The position numbers were made by a program, and so were the translations under genes. Positions 48,061-58,128 of a stretch of DNA of 64,000 bases are shown here, one piece after another (position 1 is the stretch's first letter; the number at the start of each line of letters is the position of its first letter). Source of the stretch: Candidatus Tokpelaia sp. (GTDB lineage: Bacteria > Pseudomonadota > Alphaproteobacteria > Rhizobiales > Rhizobiaceae); the NCBI RefSeq assembly GCF_008636115.1, contig NZ_QLZD01000016.1:38295-102294 (forward strand), written 5' to 3'. The notes below the pieces were generated by a model that ran no database searches, was not told the DNA's origin, and saw only the letters and a list, made by a program, of their open reading frames with translations.

Positions 48061-49677
48061 ATGACGGAAAATTTGCAAAACGGCTTTGCCGCCATGAATC
48101 TGCCGCCGGTTTTGGTGAAAAATCTGGCGCAAATGGGGATTTCGGCGCCCAAGCCTATTCAGGCCAAAACTATTATGCCGTTTTTGCAGGGGCGCGATAT
48201 TCTAGCTATTGCCCAGACCGGCTCCGGCAAAACTTTTGCTTTTTCCTTACCCATTCTGGCAAAAATTATCAGCCTTGGCACTAAGCGGCAGCCGAAAACT
48301 GCGGCGGCGCTTATTTTGGCGCCGACACGTGAGCTGGCCGTGCAGATAGAAGAGGCTGTCCGCCTGGCAAGCAAAAATATGCATTTGCGCGCCGGGCTGG
48401 TTTTAGGCGGTGTTTCCCGCTTGCGGCAGATAAAGCAAATGGCCGCCGGTGTTGATGTGCTGATTGCGACCCCCGGGCGGCTGATGGATCATGTGCGTGA
48501 GGGCAATATTGATTTGTCGCATACGCGTTTTTTCGTGCTTGATGAAGCGGATCGTATGCTGGATATGGGGTTTATCCGCGATGTGCGCGCTATTGCGGCG
48601 CGGCTGGCCAAACGGCGGCAAACGGCTTTGTTTTCGGCCACTATGCCGAAAGAGGTAAGCGGCCTGGCCGACAGCCTGCTTGTTTCTCCGCTCAAGGTAG
48701 AAACTGCGCCGCAAGGCACAATAGTGGCAGAAATCCGCGAAACAGTTTATGCTGTGGCACAAAAAGATAAAAAAGAAGTTTTGACGCGTCTGCTGGCGCA
48801 AGAGGCTTTTCGCTCGATTATTGTTTTTACCCGCACCAAACACGGGGCTGATACTGTAGGGCGCGTTTTGGCCAAAGCAGGCTGTCCGGTTGAAGTTATT
48901 CATGGTAATAAAAGCCAGAATGCCCGCCAGCGCGCTCTGGATTCTTTCCGCCGGGGGGAGACGCGCGTTTTGGTTGCCACGGATATTGCCGCGCGCGGCC
49001 TTGATGTTCCCGGTATTACGCATGTGGTAAATTATGAATTTCCGGTTGAGGCGGAGACTTATGTGCATCGCATTGGCCGCACCGGGCGTAATGGTGCGGC
49101 AGGCGAGGCTGTCACTCTATATGATGCGGCGCTGGAAGCCTCGCGCTTGCGCGCTGTTGAGAAAGTAACAGCCAAAAAATTGCCGCTTGACCCTTTGCCG
49201 GTTCTGGCGGCAGCAGTTTTCCCCAATTCTGAAAAGCCGGTTACTGCCGGGGCTACAGTTGAGATGGGCAGGAAGGCGGCTGATAAAACAGGCGTTGCGG
49301 GGAAGAAAAAGCGTTTCAGAACCGAATTTGGCCGGGCAAAGGCGGCAAAGGCGGTTGCTGCTGAAGCGGCAATGACCGACAGGCAAGGCGCGGACAGGCG
49401 GCGAAGATATTTTGCCTCCGGGCGGGAGAAACCCGGCCGCCGGGAAGGCAATGTGACGGCAAGGCCGGGCTGGAGACCGGGAGCCGGGAAAATGTTTGTT
49501 GAGCCGGGAAGAATAGAGCCTGGCCGGGAAGAGGCGGCAAGTCCCGAACAAAAAGCCGGTAAACAGCGTAAATCGGCGCCGGGTTCCCGCGTTTTGTCCC
49601 GGCATAAAAGGCGGGCTGAAGCTATGGCCTCGGCCGGCGCTGAACAAAAGGCGCGCCGGTGGAGCCGGCGCAAATAG
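48061..49677 (+). CDS. rhlE: DEAD-box RNA helicase, RhlE type
   Basis: A 538-residue ATP-dependent RNA helicase. Motifs in order are the Q motif (MGISAPKPIQAKTI), AQTGSGKT, PTRELAVQI, TPGRLMDH, LDEADRMLDMGF, SATMP, ATDIAARGLDVP and HRIGRTGRNG. The core ends near residue 375. The rest is a long Arg/Lys/Gly/Ala-rich tail that probably binds RNA nonspecifically and helps ribosome assembly or cold adaptation. The RhlE name is by overall similarity. Confidence 0.92.
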   Translation: MTENLQNGFAAMNLPPVLVKNLAQMGISAPKPIQAKTIMPFLQGRDILAIAQTGSGKTFAFSLPILAKIISLGTKRQPKTAAALILAPTRELAVQIEEAVRLASKNMHLRAGLVLGGVSRLRQIKQMAAGVDVLIATPGRLMDHVREGNIDLSHTRFFVLDEADRMLDMGFIRDVRAIAARLAKRRQTALFSATMPKEVSGLADSLLVSPLKVETAPQGTIVAEIRETVYAVAQKDKKEVLTRLLAQEAFRSIIVFTRTKHGADTVGRVLAKAGCPVEVIHGNKSQNARQRALDSFRRGETRVLVATDIAARGLDVPGITHVVNYEFPVEAETYVHRIGRTGRNGAAGEAVTLYDAALEASRLRAVEKVTAKKLPLDPLPVLAAAVFPNSEKPVTAGATVEMGRKAADKTGVAGKKKRFRTEFGRAKAAKAVAAEAAMTDRQGADRRRRYFASGREKPGRREGNVTARPGWRPGAGKMFVEPGRIEPGREEAASPEQKAGKQRKSAPGSRVLSRHKRRAEAMASAGAEQKARRWSRRK

Positions 49678-49772
49678 CAGCCCGGCGGCTGAAACAGGAA
49701 AAATATAACGGCTTTCGCGGCCCGCGACTGTCTATTATGATTGCGCAGCCCGGCCGCTGAAATGGGGAAAAT

Positions 49773-50330
49773 ATGACGGAGCAGAAAAAACAGGCAAGGT
49801 TTTTGCCGGCGCGGGTTACATTTTTGGAAATGCGCGCCCGCCCGCTGCGCCGTTTGCCGGCGCTTGCTGCCGTTCATGGCGGCCGTTCTTTGGCGCTTAT
49901 GCGGGCAGAAGGCTGTCCTGTTCATTTTTATCGTTATTTATATGAGCAAATAGGGCGGCCGCATCACTGGCATATGCGGCGGCACCAAAGTGACGCAGCG
50001 CTTGCCGCAATTTTGCAGGCAGAAAATACAATTTTGCAGATTTTATATTGCGGCGGCTGCCCCGCCGGTTTTGCCGAAACAATACTGCACAAAAAAGGTG
50101 AGAGCAGTGAGGCCGAGCTTTTATATTTCGGCTTGCTGCGCGATTATCAGGGCCTGGGGCTTTCCCGTTTGTTTCTGGACGAAATTGTGCAGGCAGCCTG
50201 GGCAGTTGAAATAGATAAAATGCGTGTTCAGACCAATTCTCTGGACAGCCCCCGTGCCTTGCAGCTTTACCAGCAGGTTGGTTTTGCGCCGATTGCGGTG
50301 AAAAATGTGGAAATTGAAGCCTGGGATTAA
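49773..50330 (+). CDS. GNAT family acetyltransferase
   Basis: A 185-residue protein with a GNAT fold. The acetyl-CoA binding loop is in LRDYQGLGLSRLFLDEIVQAA (QGLGLS matching Q/RxxGxG/A), and the late strands include TNSLDSPRALQLYQQVGFAPI. FLEMRARPLRRLP occurs near the start, as in several rhizobial GNAT proteins. Substrate unknown. It is about 95 bases after the helicase gene. Confidence 0.85.
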   Translation: MTEQKKQARFLPARVTFLEMRARPLRRLPALAAVHGGRSLALMRAEGCPVHFYRYLYEQIGRPHHWHMRRHQSDAALAAILQAENTILQILYCGGCPAGFAETILHKKGESSEAELLYFGLLRDYQGLGLSRLFLDEIVQAAWAVEIDKMRVQTNSLDSPRALQLYQQVGFAPIAVKNVEIEAWD

Positions 50331-50490
50331 CCGGCACCGGAACAAACCCGGTGAAGTGAGCAAAAAAACCGGTTTCCCAAAGCGGAAATATAAAGCCGCT
50401 ATAGAGTCAAAGCCGGACTTTCGATTTCCCGGTGATTACCGATATTCATGTAATACAGAATTTCACGCAGACAAAAATACAAAGATAAGA

Positions 50491-50565
50491 TGGCTCCCCG
50501 GGCCGGATTCGAACCAGCGACCAACCGGTTAACAGCCGGTTGCTCTACCGCTGAGCTACCGGGGA
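50491..50565 (-). tRNA. tRNA-Asn(GTT)
   Basis: 75 bases with anticodon loop CTGTTAA (GTT), acceptor TCCCCGG pairing CCGGGGA, the TTCGAAT T-loop and encoded CCA. Confidence 0.96.
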
Positions 50566-50813
50566 ACAGCGCCTATTGACAGCATGTCCTGCCTATAGCA
50601 AACAAAGCACGGCTTTGCCAAGGGGGAATTTTCAAATTCACAAAAATAATTGCCGTAAATAGATAATGCCGCTTTTTATCCGCAAGTCAGTGTTCTCATT
50701 ATCGGGTTGATGGCCTTAATTATCAGGCCAAAGACGCCGGCAGATCTGTTGGGGAGAAAATTGCCGCAAGGCCGGCACTGCAATAAAAATATGCCGGGAG
50801 CGGTGAACACGGC

Positions 50814-50842
50814 TTGACCTTTTGGCCGCTTTCACTTATTGC
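50814..50842 (+). promoter_or_regulatory. Promoter of tRNA-Cys
   Basis: TTGACC at 50814 and TATTGC at 50837 are separated by 17 bases, 16 bases before the tRNA. The same arrangement occurs before tRNA-Lys(TTT). Confidence 0.6.
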
Positions 50843-50857
50843 TTGGCAAAGCTTCCC

Positions 50858-50931
50858 GGCCTCATGGCGGAATGGTTACGCAGAGGACTGCAAATCCTTG
50901 TATCCCGGTTCGATTCCGGGTGAGGCCTCCA
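50858..50931 (+). tRNA. tRNA-Cys(GCA)
   Basis: 74 bases with anticodon loop CTGCAAA (GCA), acceptor GGCCTCA pairing TGAGGCC, T-loop TTCGATT and encoded CCA. Confidence 0.96.
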
Positions 50932-51243
50932 ATTATTTCTCCGTTTTGCAGCTCATCTTGGTGAGAATTATTATCGGTCTGTGTGCATTCGGTTTGAGTT
51001 GTAACTTGGCTATACTTGCAGTAAAACAGGTTTTTCTGTGCCTGGAGGGCAGAATTAGTGATAATTCTGTTAATCTTTTACGCGATATTGGTTTATTTTT
51101 TGCAAACAGTATGAGGCTTGTGCTAGACTGATAATGTAAGCGGAGGCCTTTCCGGCAATGGGCTGTCAGGGGGCTGTGCGTTCCGGTTTTATTGGGGTTT
51201 TTATAAGCGGGTGCGTATCAGGGGCGTAAATGAGGCGTGGCTG
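50932..51243. other. Intergenic, no gene seen
   Basis: About 310 bases between tRNA-Cys and pcm. A possible promoter for pcm lies near 51115-51140, but the elements are weak. Confidence 0.4.
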
Positions 51244-51918
51244 ATGAATATGGATTTTGTGCAATTACGGCAAAAAATGGTGGACAGCCAGATAAGAACC
51301 GTTAATGTTACCAGACTTTCTGTCCTTTCTGCTTTTCTGAATATGCCGCGTGAGCTTTTTGTGCCGCAAAAATGGCGCGGTGCCGCTTATGCCGATGGCA
51401 GTGTTATGGTGGCTGCCGCCAAAGCGGGGGTGCCCGCCCGCTATATGATGCCGCCTGCGGCTTTGGCGCGGCTTATCCAGCTTGCCGATATTGGTAAAGA
51501 TGATTTTGTGCTCGATATAGGCGCCATGACCGGTTATGGGGCGGCGCTTATGGCAGAGCTTGGCAGTGCGGTTATCGCGCTGGAATGTGATGAAGAGCTG
51601 ACTGCCTGGACTGAAAATCTTATCACTGCCTATAAATGTGAAAATATAACAGTGGTGAAAGGTAACTTGCCGCAAGGCTGGACAGCGCAGGCGCCTTATG
51701 ATGTTATTTTGCTGGAAGGGGCGGTGGATTTTGTGCCGGAGCCTTTATTTGCCCAATTACGTGAAGGCGGCCGCCTGATTGCGGTGGAGGGGCGAGGCAA
51801 TGCGGCTGTCGCCTGGCTTTATGAGCGCGAAGACGGTATTGTTTCGCGCCGGCGAGGATTTAATCTGGCGCTTGAGCCTTTGCCCGGCTTTACCGAAAAG
51901 GCGACATTTACTTTTTAG
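51244..51918 (+). CDS. pcm: Protein-L-isoaspartate O-methyltransferase-like protein
   Basis: A 224-residue SAM-dependent methyltransferase. Motif I is DFVLDIGAMTGYGAALMAELG, with later PYDVILLEGAVDFVPEPLFAQL and GGRLIAVEG. The Rhizobiales homologue just upstream of tolC has this length and start (MDFVQLRQKMVDSQIRT). It would methylate damaged isoaspartyl residues, although the usual VGTGSGYQ motif is modified here (IGAMTGYG). The start is ATG at 51244 or the internal ATG at 51250. Confidence 0.85.
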   Translation: MNMDFVQLRQKMVDSQIRTVNVTRLSVLSAFLNMPRELFVPQKWRGAAYADGSVMVAAAKAGVPARYMMPPAALARLIQLADIGKDDFVLDIGAMTGYGAALMAELGSAVIALECDEELTAWTENLITAYKCENITVVKGNLPQGWTAQAPYDVILLEGAVDFVPEPLFAQLREGGRLIAVEGRGNAAVAWLYEREDGIVSRRRGFNLALEPLPGFTEKATFTF

Positions 51919-52079
51919 TCATTTGCCGCGGCTATAAGGCGGTAAAATCGGGAGGGGCGCGTAATTCTGCGTTTTTATTGCAGTTTTGCCGGTTTTCTGT
52001 ATAAAATCCGGTATTTTTGGTCGGCGGAAGGTCTGAAACTCGTATAAGGTTTTGTCGAGTGGCGTGGGTTCTGAATACT

Positions 52080-53438
52080 ATGAAAAAGAAATTATTGGGA
52101 GTATTATTATCCGGTGTGACCCTGGTGGCGATTCAATCGGCTCATGCCGAAAATTTGCGCGGCGCCTTGACCAAGGCCTATACCAATAATAGCGCTCTCA
52201 ATTCAGACCGGGCTTCTGTTCGGATTTATGATGAAGATGTTGCCATTGCCAAATCCGGTTATCGCCCTTATATCAATGGTTTCGGCTCTTATTCGCGCGG
52301 TCGCAGCGCCACGACAACGCGTTATACCACGGCGGGTTCTATCGGTATCCAGCTAAGCCAGAAGATTTTTGACGGTTTTGTGACCAAAAATTCGGTAGCG
52401 GCAGCCAAAACACAGGCACAGGCGCAGCGCGAATATTTGCGCAATAGCGAGCAAAATCTGCTGTTTTCTACGGTAGAGGCCTATGCCGATGTTTATGCCG
52501 CCCGCCGTATTGCTGCTTATCGGGCGGAGAATCTGGCCGCTTTGGAAGAGCAGGTGCGCTCAGATAAGGCCAAGCTTGATGTCGGTGACGGCACTCGCAC
52601 TGATTTGGCGCAATCTGAAGCGCAACGCTCACAGGCGATTTCGCAGCTTTCTCAGGCTAAGGCTGATGTTAAATCCAAGGAAGCGACTTACCGGCGTATT
52701 GTCGGCGAAACAGCGGGGGTGCTGGAGCCGCCTCCTGCTTCCGGCGGCCTGCCGAAAACATTGGATCAGGGGTTTTTTATCGCTGCGGCAGAGCACCCTG
52801 CGATTTTATCAGCCAAATATGCGGTTGATGCCGCTTCCTATAATGTCAAGACCAAAGAAGGCGCCTTATTGCCGAGCGTTGATGCGACAGCCAGCACCTC
52901 TTATACCGATATTTATAACGGCTATAGCGGGGCGAATTCCGGCCAGGGACGTGCCAATTCTATCGGCCTGACATTAAATGTGCCGGTTTATCAGGGCGGC
53001 TCTTTATCGGCGCAGGTGCGTCAGTCCAAAGAGCAGTTGGGCCAGGCGGAAATTCAGGTGGATTCCATTCGGGATCAGGTGCGTGAGCAACTGATTTCCG
53101 CCTGGTCGCAACTGGAAGGTTCGCGTTCGGCCACTTATGCCTATCGCGACAGCGTCTCTGCTGCCAGAATTGCGCTTGAAGGCCGCGTTCAGGAAAATAT
53201 TGTCGGCCAGGCTACGACTTTAGATGTATTGAATTCTCGCTCTGCGCTGATTGATGCGGAAGTTGGGCTGGTTGATGCCGAGCGTGATCTGATTGTTGCC
53301 GGTTATGCGGTGAAAGTTGCTCTTGGCAGTATGGGCGCTGCCGCTTTGGGGCTGCCGGTGCATATTTATGACCCCAAGGAACATTATAATGCCGTTCGCA
53401 ACAAGGTAATCGGTATATATACGCCTGACGGCCGTTAA
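52080..53438 (+). CDS. tolC: TolC family outer membrane channel
   Basis: A 452-residue outer membrane efflux protein with signal peptide 1-22 (ending in SAHA). It has two repeated coiled-coil/beta-barrel halves: ALTKAYTNNSALNSDRASVR, QKIFDGFVTKNSVAAAKTQAQAQ, then TLNVPVYQGGSLSAQVRQSKEQL and GRVQENIVGQATTLDVLNSRSAL. It forms the trimeric exit duct for RND pumps and type I secretion systems. Their inner-membrane partners are not in the window. It is downstream of pcm as in other Rhizobiales. Confidence 0.94.
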   Translation: MKKKLLGVLLSGVTLVAIQSAHAENLRGALTKAYTNNSALNSDRASVRIYDEDVAIAKSGYRPYINGFGSYSRGRSATTTRYTTAGSIGIQLSQKIFDGFVTKNSVAAAKTQAQAQREYLRNSEQNLLFSTVEAYADVYAARRIAAYRAENLAALEEQVRSDKAKLDVGDGTRTDLAQSEAQRSQAISQLSQAKADVKSKEATYRRIVGETAGVLEPPPASGGLPKTLDQGFFIAAAEHPAILSAKYAVDAASYNVKTKEGALLPSVDATASTSYTDIYNGYSGANSGQGRANSIGLTLNVPVYQGGSLSAQVRQSKEQLGQAEIQVDSIRDQVREQLISAWSQLEGSRSATYAYRDSVSAARIALEGRVQENIVGQATTLDVLNSRSALIDAEVGLVDAERDLIVAGYAVKVALGSMGAAALGLPVHIYDPKEHYNAVRNKVIGIYTPDGR

Positions 53439-53754
53439 ATTTCAGTCACAGTTTTTCTATCCAATACTCTGTTTTGTTTATGCTTTACCTGGTTTCCGCT
53501 GTCACTCGTGCCGGCTGGTGCCTGTTTCTTTTTCCGGTAAATAAAATTTATTTACCTTTTGATAAGTTAAAAAAAGCTGTTCTTGTTAGTTTTTTTTTAA
53601 TATCCTTACAGGGTATAAGTATTTTGCCGATTCGGGCGTGGATTGGGCAAGTGAGACATTTTGCGCGAGTCTATTTGCGGCAAGGTAACAGGCCGGGTTC
53701 CGGTTTTTGCTGGCAGCGTGTGTTTTTTCAGGAATTTGAGGTTAGAGAGATTCT
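53439..53754. other. Intergenic, no gene seen
   Basis: About 315 bases before popZ. T-rich around 53570-53605, possibly ending tolC transcription. Confidence 0.4.
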
Positions 53755-54762
53755 ATGGCACAAAATTCAGACGCATTACAAGAACCCAGTATGGACGAGC
53801 TGCTGGCATCAATCCGAGAAATAATAGAAGAAAATACCGGAGCCGCTCCACAAGGGGGGCAGGCTCAAGGAGGGGGTAATGCCGCCAGAAATGCCCAGGG
53901 TGACAATACTGCGTCGATGCAGGTGCGTAATCATGATGCGACAATGCCGAATTTGAAGCAGGATATTCGTCTGCGCAATAATGGCGATAATGGTAATGCC
54001 GTATCTTCCCGGCCAAATGGTTATAATGCTGTCGGCAATTTTGCCCCTGGCCATAATGGCGGGCGGGATAATGGTTTCCCCCATAATGGTTTTGTCGGGC
54101 ATGCCGAGGGTAATGCTATGCCGATACGCAGTAATAATGCCGGCCGCAATGGCCGGCCTGTGCAGGATTCGATGAATGCTCTGGCTGAGCGGATCGGCCT
54201 GCACCGCGCTAATGCCTCTGCGAATAATTCTGCCGCAAAGGCGGAAATTGGCGGCAGGCCGTATCAACCGGATAATAATGCCTCCTCTTTGCCGCCTTTT
54301 GTCACAGCGCCGGTGCGTAATGGCTCTGCCGGCAATGGCCGCCCCTTTTCGCCTGCCAATAATGCCTGGCCGCAAAATGGCGGACAGGCCGTGCAGGGCG
54401 GCAATATAGCGCGCGCGCGCGTTAATCCCGCTGCCGCAGAAGCAGATTTCCGCAATAATGGTTCTGCCCGGCCGGGGAGGTTCCAGGCGGCGGAGGTTAA
54501 AGGAGGGCAGCCTGTAGCCGGCCAGCCGCCAATGGGAGCTGAGCGCTCCGGGGATAACCGTTCTGCCGAGATACATTTTGCTGAGAAGCAGGCGGCTATT
54601 ACCGATTTTGATAAAAATCTGCCGGCAGATGTGGAGCATTCTACAGAAAATTTGTTGCGCCCGTTTATTGCGCAGTGGCTTGATGAGCATTTCCGCAATT
54701 TGTTTGAGAAAATATTACGCGAGGAAGTGCAACGCTTTATCCAGTCTATGCGCCGCGGCTGA
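53755..54762 (+). CDS. popZ: Polar organising protein PopZ (DUF2497)
   Basis: A 335-residue protein. The N-terminal helix EPSMDELLASIREIIEENTG and the C-terminal helices LLRPFIAQWLDEHFRNLFEKILREEVQRFIQ match the PopZ/DUF2497 family. The family self-assembles at cell poles and tethers chromosome and cell-cycle factors in alphaproteobacteria. The 230-residue linker is unusually rich in Asn, Gly, Ala and Arg, unlike the acidic Pro-rich linker of Caulobacter PopZ. It lies between tolC and valS, the usual Rhizobiales position. Confidence 0.88.
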   Translation: MAQNSDALQEPSMDELLASIREIIEENTGAAPQGGQAQGGGNAARNAQGDNTASMQVRNHDATMPNLKQDIRLRNNGDNGNAVSSRPNGYNAVGNFAPGHNGGRDNGFPHNGFVGHAEGNAMPIRSNNAGRNGRPVQDSMNALAERIGLHRANASANNSAAKAEIGGRPYQPDNNASSLPPFVTAPVRNGSAGNGRPFSPANNAWPQNGGQAVQGGNIARARVNPAAAEADFRNNGSARPGRFQAAEVKGGQPVAGQPPMGAERSGDNRSAEIHFAEKQAAITDFDKNLPADVEHSTENLLRPFIAQWLDEHFRNLFEKILREEVQRFIQSMRRG

Positions 54763-54852
54763 GGATTTTTTTGCCGGTAAATATCGTCCGCCCTCATAGT
54801 ATGGATAATAAGAAGGCCACTATGGCTCAGGGTCTCTGGCTGTGGGGTGTCG

Positions 54853-55080
54853 ATGTCTGCCTTGCCGGTTTTGCTTTTGCCGGCTTTCTGTGTTTATAGC
54901 GCCGTATTATATTTCAGTCGGCTGATTTTGCCAAAGCCTGATACCGGGGTTTCGCCTATAGCTCACAGCCTGGCGGTTTTGGCCTTTTATCTATGCCTTT
55001 TAATTTTTATATTTACCGCTTATGGGCGAGATAAGGGAAAGCGCGCTTTTTCTTATTTATGGGGTGATTTTGTTGATTGA
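54853..55080 (+). CDS. Possible small membrane protein
   Basis: A 75-residue frame with two hydrophobic segments (LPVLLLPAFCVYSAVLYFSRLIL and HSLAVLAFYLCLLIFIFTAY) and a basic C-terminal end. No ribosome binding site is clear, and overlapping short frames exist, including one starting MAQGLWLWGVDVCLAG. Called only because of the two clean membrane segments. Confidence 0.3.
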   Translation: MSALPVLLLPAFCVYSAVLYFSRLILPKPDTGVSPIAHSLAVLAFYLCLLIFIFTAYGRDKGKRAFSYLWGDFVD

Positions 55081-55205
55081 TAGATTGCCTCTTTTTTTCA
55101 GAGAAGCTTTTTCCTGCTCTATACTCTATAGGCCTTGCCTTTTGGCAAGGCTTGCATTTATAGATAGATAAATGTCAGCTATTAAAGCATTATCAGGTCT
55201 ATACA

Positions 55206-57938
55206 ATGCTCGATAAAACATATGATCCGAAAGCAATAGAGCTGCGTGCCGGCGCAGTATGGGAAAAGCAGGGCGCTTTTAAAGCTGGTGCCGGTGCCAG
55301 GCCGGGGGCTGCACCTTTTTCTGTGATGATGCCGCCGCCTAATATTACCGGGTCGCTGCATATGGGGCATGCGCTCAATGCGACAATTCAGGATATTCTG
55401 GTGCGTTTTGAAAGAATGCGCGGCAAAAATGTGCTGTGGCAGCCGGGCATGGATCATGCGGGTATTGCCACGCAAATGGTGGTGGAGCGCCGATTGGCGG
55501 CCGGCAAGGGGCCTTCACGCCGCGATATGGGGCGGGAAAAATTTATCGACCATATTTGGCAATGGCGTGAGGAATCGGGCGGCATAATTGCCGGGCAGTT
55601 GCGCCGGCTGGGGGCTTCCTGCGATTGGTCGCGTGAGCGTTTTACTATGGATAAGGGCCTGTCGCAGGCGGTTATGACTGTCTTTGTAACCTTGTATAAG
55701 CAGGGGCTTATTTATAAGGATAAACGCCTTGTTAACTGGGATCCGCAGCTTTTAACCGCTATTTCCGACCTGGAAGTGGAGCAAAGGGAAGTTCAGGGCA
55801 ATTTGTGGCATATGCGTTATGCGCTGGAAGGCAAAGTTTTTAATGCCGAAGATCCCGCAAGCTTTATCACAATCGCCACAACAAGGCCGGAAACCATGCC
55901 GGGTGATGTCGCTATTGCCGTTAACCCGGCAGATAAGCGTTACCGGCATCTTGTCGGTTCCCATGCTGTTTTGCCTTTTGTCGGCCGCAAGCTGCCGATT
56001 ATTGCCGATAATTATGCCGATATGACAACCGGTAGCGGTGCGGTGAAAATAACTCCCGCCCATGATTTTAACGATTTTGAGCTTGGCCGCCGCCATAATT
56101 TGCGGCTTATTCGCGTATTGGACGAATCGGCCCATATAAATCTAAGCGGGAATGAAGATTTCTGGCAGGATCTGGAAGTAAATGCCGCCTTGCAGGAATT
56201 TGCCGCTGTTTTGGACGGGCAAGAGCGTTTTGCCGCGCGCCGGCAGCTTGTCGCTCTGTTGGAAGAGGCCGGTTATCTGGCGAAAACAGAGCCGCATAAG
56301 CATATGGTGCCGCATGGTGATCGCAGTGCGGTGCCTGTTGAACCAATGCTGACCAATCAGTGGTATGTTAATGCGGCGCATTTGGCCCGGCCCGCTATTG
56401 CCGCTGTGCGCTGCGGCAAGGTAAAATTTGTGCCGCAAAATTGGGACAAGACCTATTATAACTGGCTGGAAAATATTGAGCCCTGGTGTATTTCCCGCCA
56501 ATTATGGTGGGGGCACCAAATCCCCGCCTGGTATGCGGAAGATGGCACAATTTTTGTTGAAAAAACAGAGGCGGAAGCTTTGGCGGCGGCCAAGGCGCAT
56601 TTTGGCAAAACTGTGCCGCTGCGGCGCGATGAAGATGTGCTGGATACCTGGTTTTCTTCCGCTTTATGGCCGTTTGCCACTTTAGGCTGGCCAGAAAAGA
56701 CGCCGGAACTGGCGCAATATTATCCGACAAGCGTTCTGGTTACCGGTTTTGATATTATCTTTTTCTGGGTAGCGCGCATGATGATGGCCGGGCTGCATTT
56801 TATGGATAATGTGCCGCCTTTCCACACTGTTTATGTGCATGCGCTGGTGCGCGATAAATATGGGGCAAAAATGTCCAAATCCAGGGGCAATATTATTGAC
56901 CCGCTGGAGCTGATTGAAGAATTTGGCGCCGATGCGCTGCGCTTTACCTTGGCCATTCAGGCGGCGCAAGGCCGTGATGTGAAGCTTGACCCGGCGCGTA
57001 TTGCCGGTTACCGCAATTTTGGCACAAAATTATGGAATGCTACGCGCTTCGGCCAGATGAATTTTATGCAATATGCTGCCGATTTCAGCCCTGAAGCTGT
57101 AAAATCAACAGTTAATCGCTGGATTTTGACCGAGCTTGCGCAAACACAGGCTGCAATAAGTGAACATATTGAAAAATTTCGTTTTAATGAAGCGGCGGCA
57201 AGTCTTTACCGCTTTGTCTGGCACAGTTTTTGCGATTGGTATCTGGAGCTTTCCAAGCCGGTTTTGCAAGATGAAAATCAGCCGGATTTAGTGGAGACGC
57301 GGGCCTGTTTGCAGTATTGCCTGGAGCAGATTTATAAAATGCTGCACCCGTTTATGCCGTTTATCACCGAAGAGCTTTGGGAAAAAACAGCACTTACGGG
57401 GCAAAAGCGGCAACAATGCCTGGCTTTGACATCATGGCCGCAAATCGATTTTATTGATAAAAAGGCGGCAGCCGATATTAACTGGCTGATTGATATTGTC
57501 AGCCTGGTGCGCTCTGTGCGGGCGGAAATGCGTGTGCCGGCCGCCAAATTGGCGCCTTTGGTAATATTGGGCGCCGATAAGGCCGTGCAGGAGCGCCTGA
57601 AGCGCCACGAGGCTGCGCTGAAGAGGCTGGCGCGGGTTGAAAGCCTGGACTTTGCCGATAAAGCGCCCGAGAAAGCGGCACAGGCAGTCTTATCCGGGGT
57701 AGTTTATTGCCTGCCACTTGGTTCGCTGATTGATATTGAGGCGGAAAAAGCCAGATTGATGAAAGATCTGGCTAAAATCAGGGATAATATTGATAAAACG
57801 CAATATAGGCTTGATAATAAACAGTTTATTGCTCATGCCCGGCCTGAGATAATTGCCGCGGAGCGGGAGCGTCTGGCTGAATATCAGGAAAGCTGCGCCA
57901 AGACGGAACAGGCTTTGGCGCGGCTTGGCGGCGCTTGA
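55206..57938 (+). CDS. valS: Valyl-tRNA synthetase
   Basis: A 910-residue class I synthetase charging tRNA-Val. The HIGH motif is HMGHA in PPPNITGSLHMGHALN, the KMSKS motif is KMSKSRGNIIDP, and the editing domain includes TTRPETMPGDVAIAVNP. The tRNA-binding anticodon domain follows. The C-terminal coiled coil is present (IEAEKARLMKDLAKIRDNIDKTQYRLDN). Full length for the family. Confidence 0.97.
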   Translation: MLDKTYDPKAIELRAGAVWEKQGAFKAGAGARPGAAPFSVMMPPPNITGSLHMGHALNATIQDILVRFERMRGKNVLWQPGMDHAGIATQMVVERRLAAGKGPSRRDMGREKFIDHIWQWREESGGIIAGQLRRLGASCDWSRERFTMDKGLSQAVMTVFVTLYKQGLIYKDKRLVNWDPQLLTAISDLEVEQREVQGNLWHMRYALEGKVFNAEDPASFITIATTRPETMPGDVAIAVNPADKRYRHLVGSHAVLPFVGRKLPIIADNYADMTTGSGAVKITPAHDFNDFELGRRHNLRLIRVLDESAHINLSGNEDFWQDLEVNAALQEFAAVLDGQERFAARRQLVALLEEAGYLAKTEPHKHMVPHGDRSAVPVEPMLTNQWYVNAAHLARPAIAAVRCGKVKFVPQNWDKTYYNWLENIEPWCISRQLWWGHQIPAWYAEDGTIFVEKTEAEALAAAKAHFGKTVPLRRDEDVLDTWFSSALWPFATLGWPEKTPELAQYYPTSVLVTGFDIIFFWVARMMMAGLHFMDNVPPFHTVYVHALVRDKYGAKMSKSRGNIIDPLELIEEFGADALRFTLAIQAAQGRDVKLDPARIAGYRNFGTKLWNATRFGQMNFMQYAADFSPEAVKSTVNRWILTELAQTQAAISEHIEKFRFNEAAASLYRFVWHSFCDWYLELSKPVLQDENQPDLVETRACLQYCLEQIYKMLHPFMPFITEELWEKTALTGQKRQQCLALTSWPQIDFIDKKAAADINWLIDIVSLVRSVRAEMRVPAAKLAPLVILGADKAVQERLKRHEAALKRLARVESLDFADKAPEKAAQAVLSGVVYCLPLGSLIDIEAEKARLMKDLAKIRDNIDKTQYRLDNKQFIAHARPEIIAAERERLAEYQESCAKTEQALARLGGA

Positions 57939-58128
57939 AAGGCCAGGCGCGCTTAAGGCCGCTTGCGCTGCCGGGTTTGCCCTTCATAGAGGGAAATTGT
58001 TCAGCTTTGTCGCTCCCGCCGGCTGTGCGGCTGTGTTTCCGGCCGGCGGTTAAGGGCTGGGTTTATGCCTCGGAGATTTTTTAAAAAGACAGCGGAACAG
58101 AAAATGAATTTAAAATTCACACCAAAAT

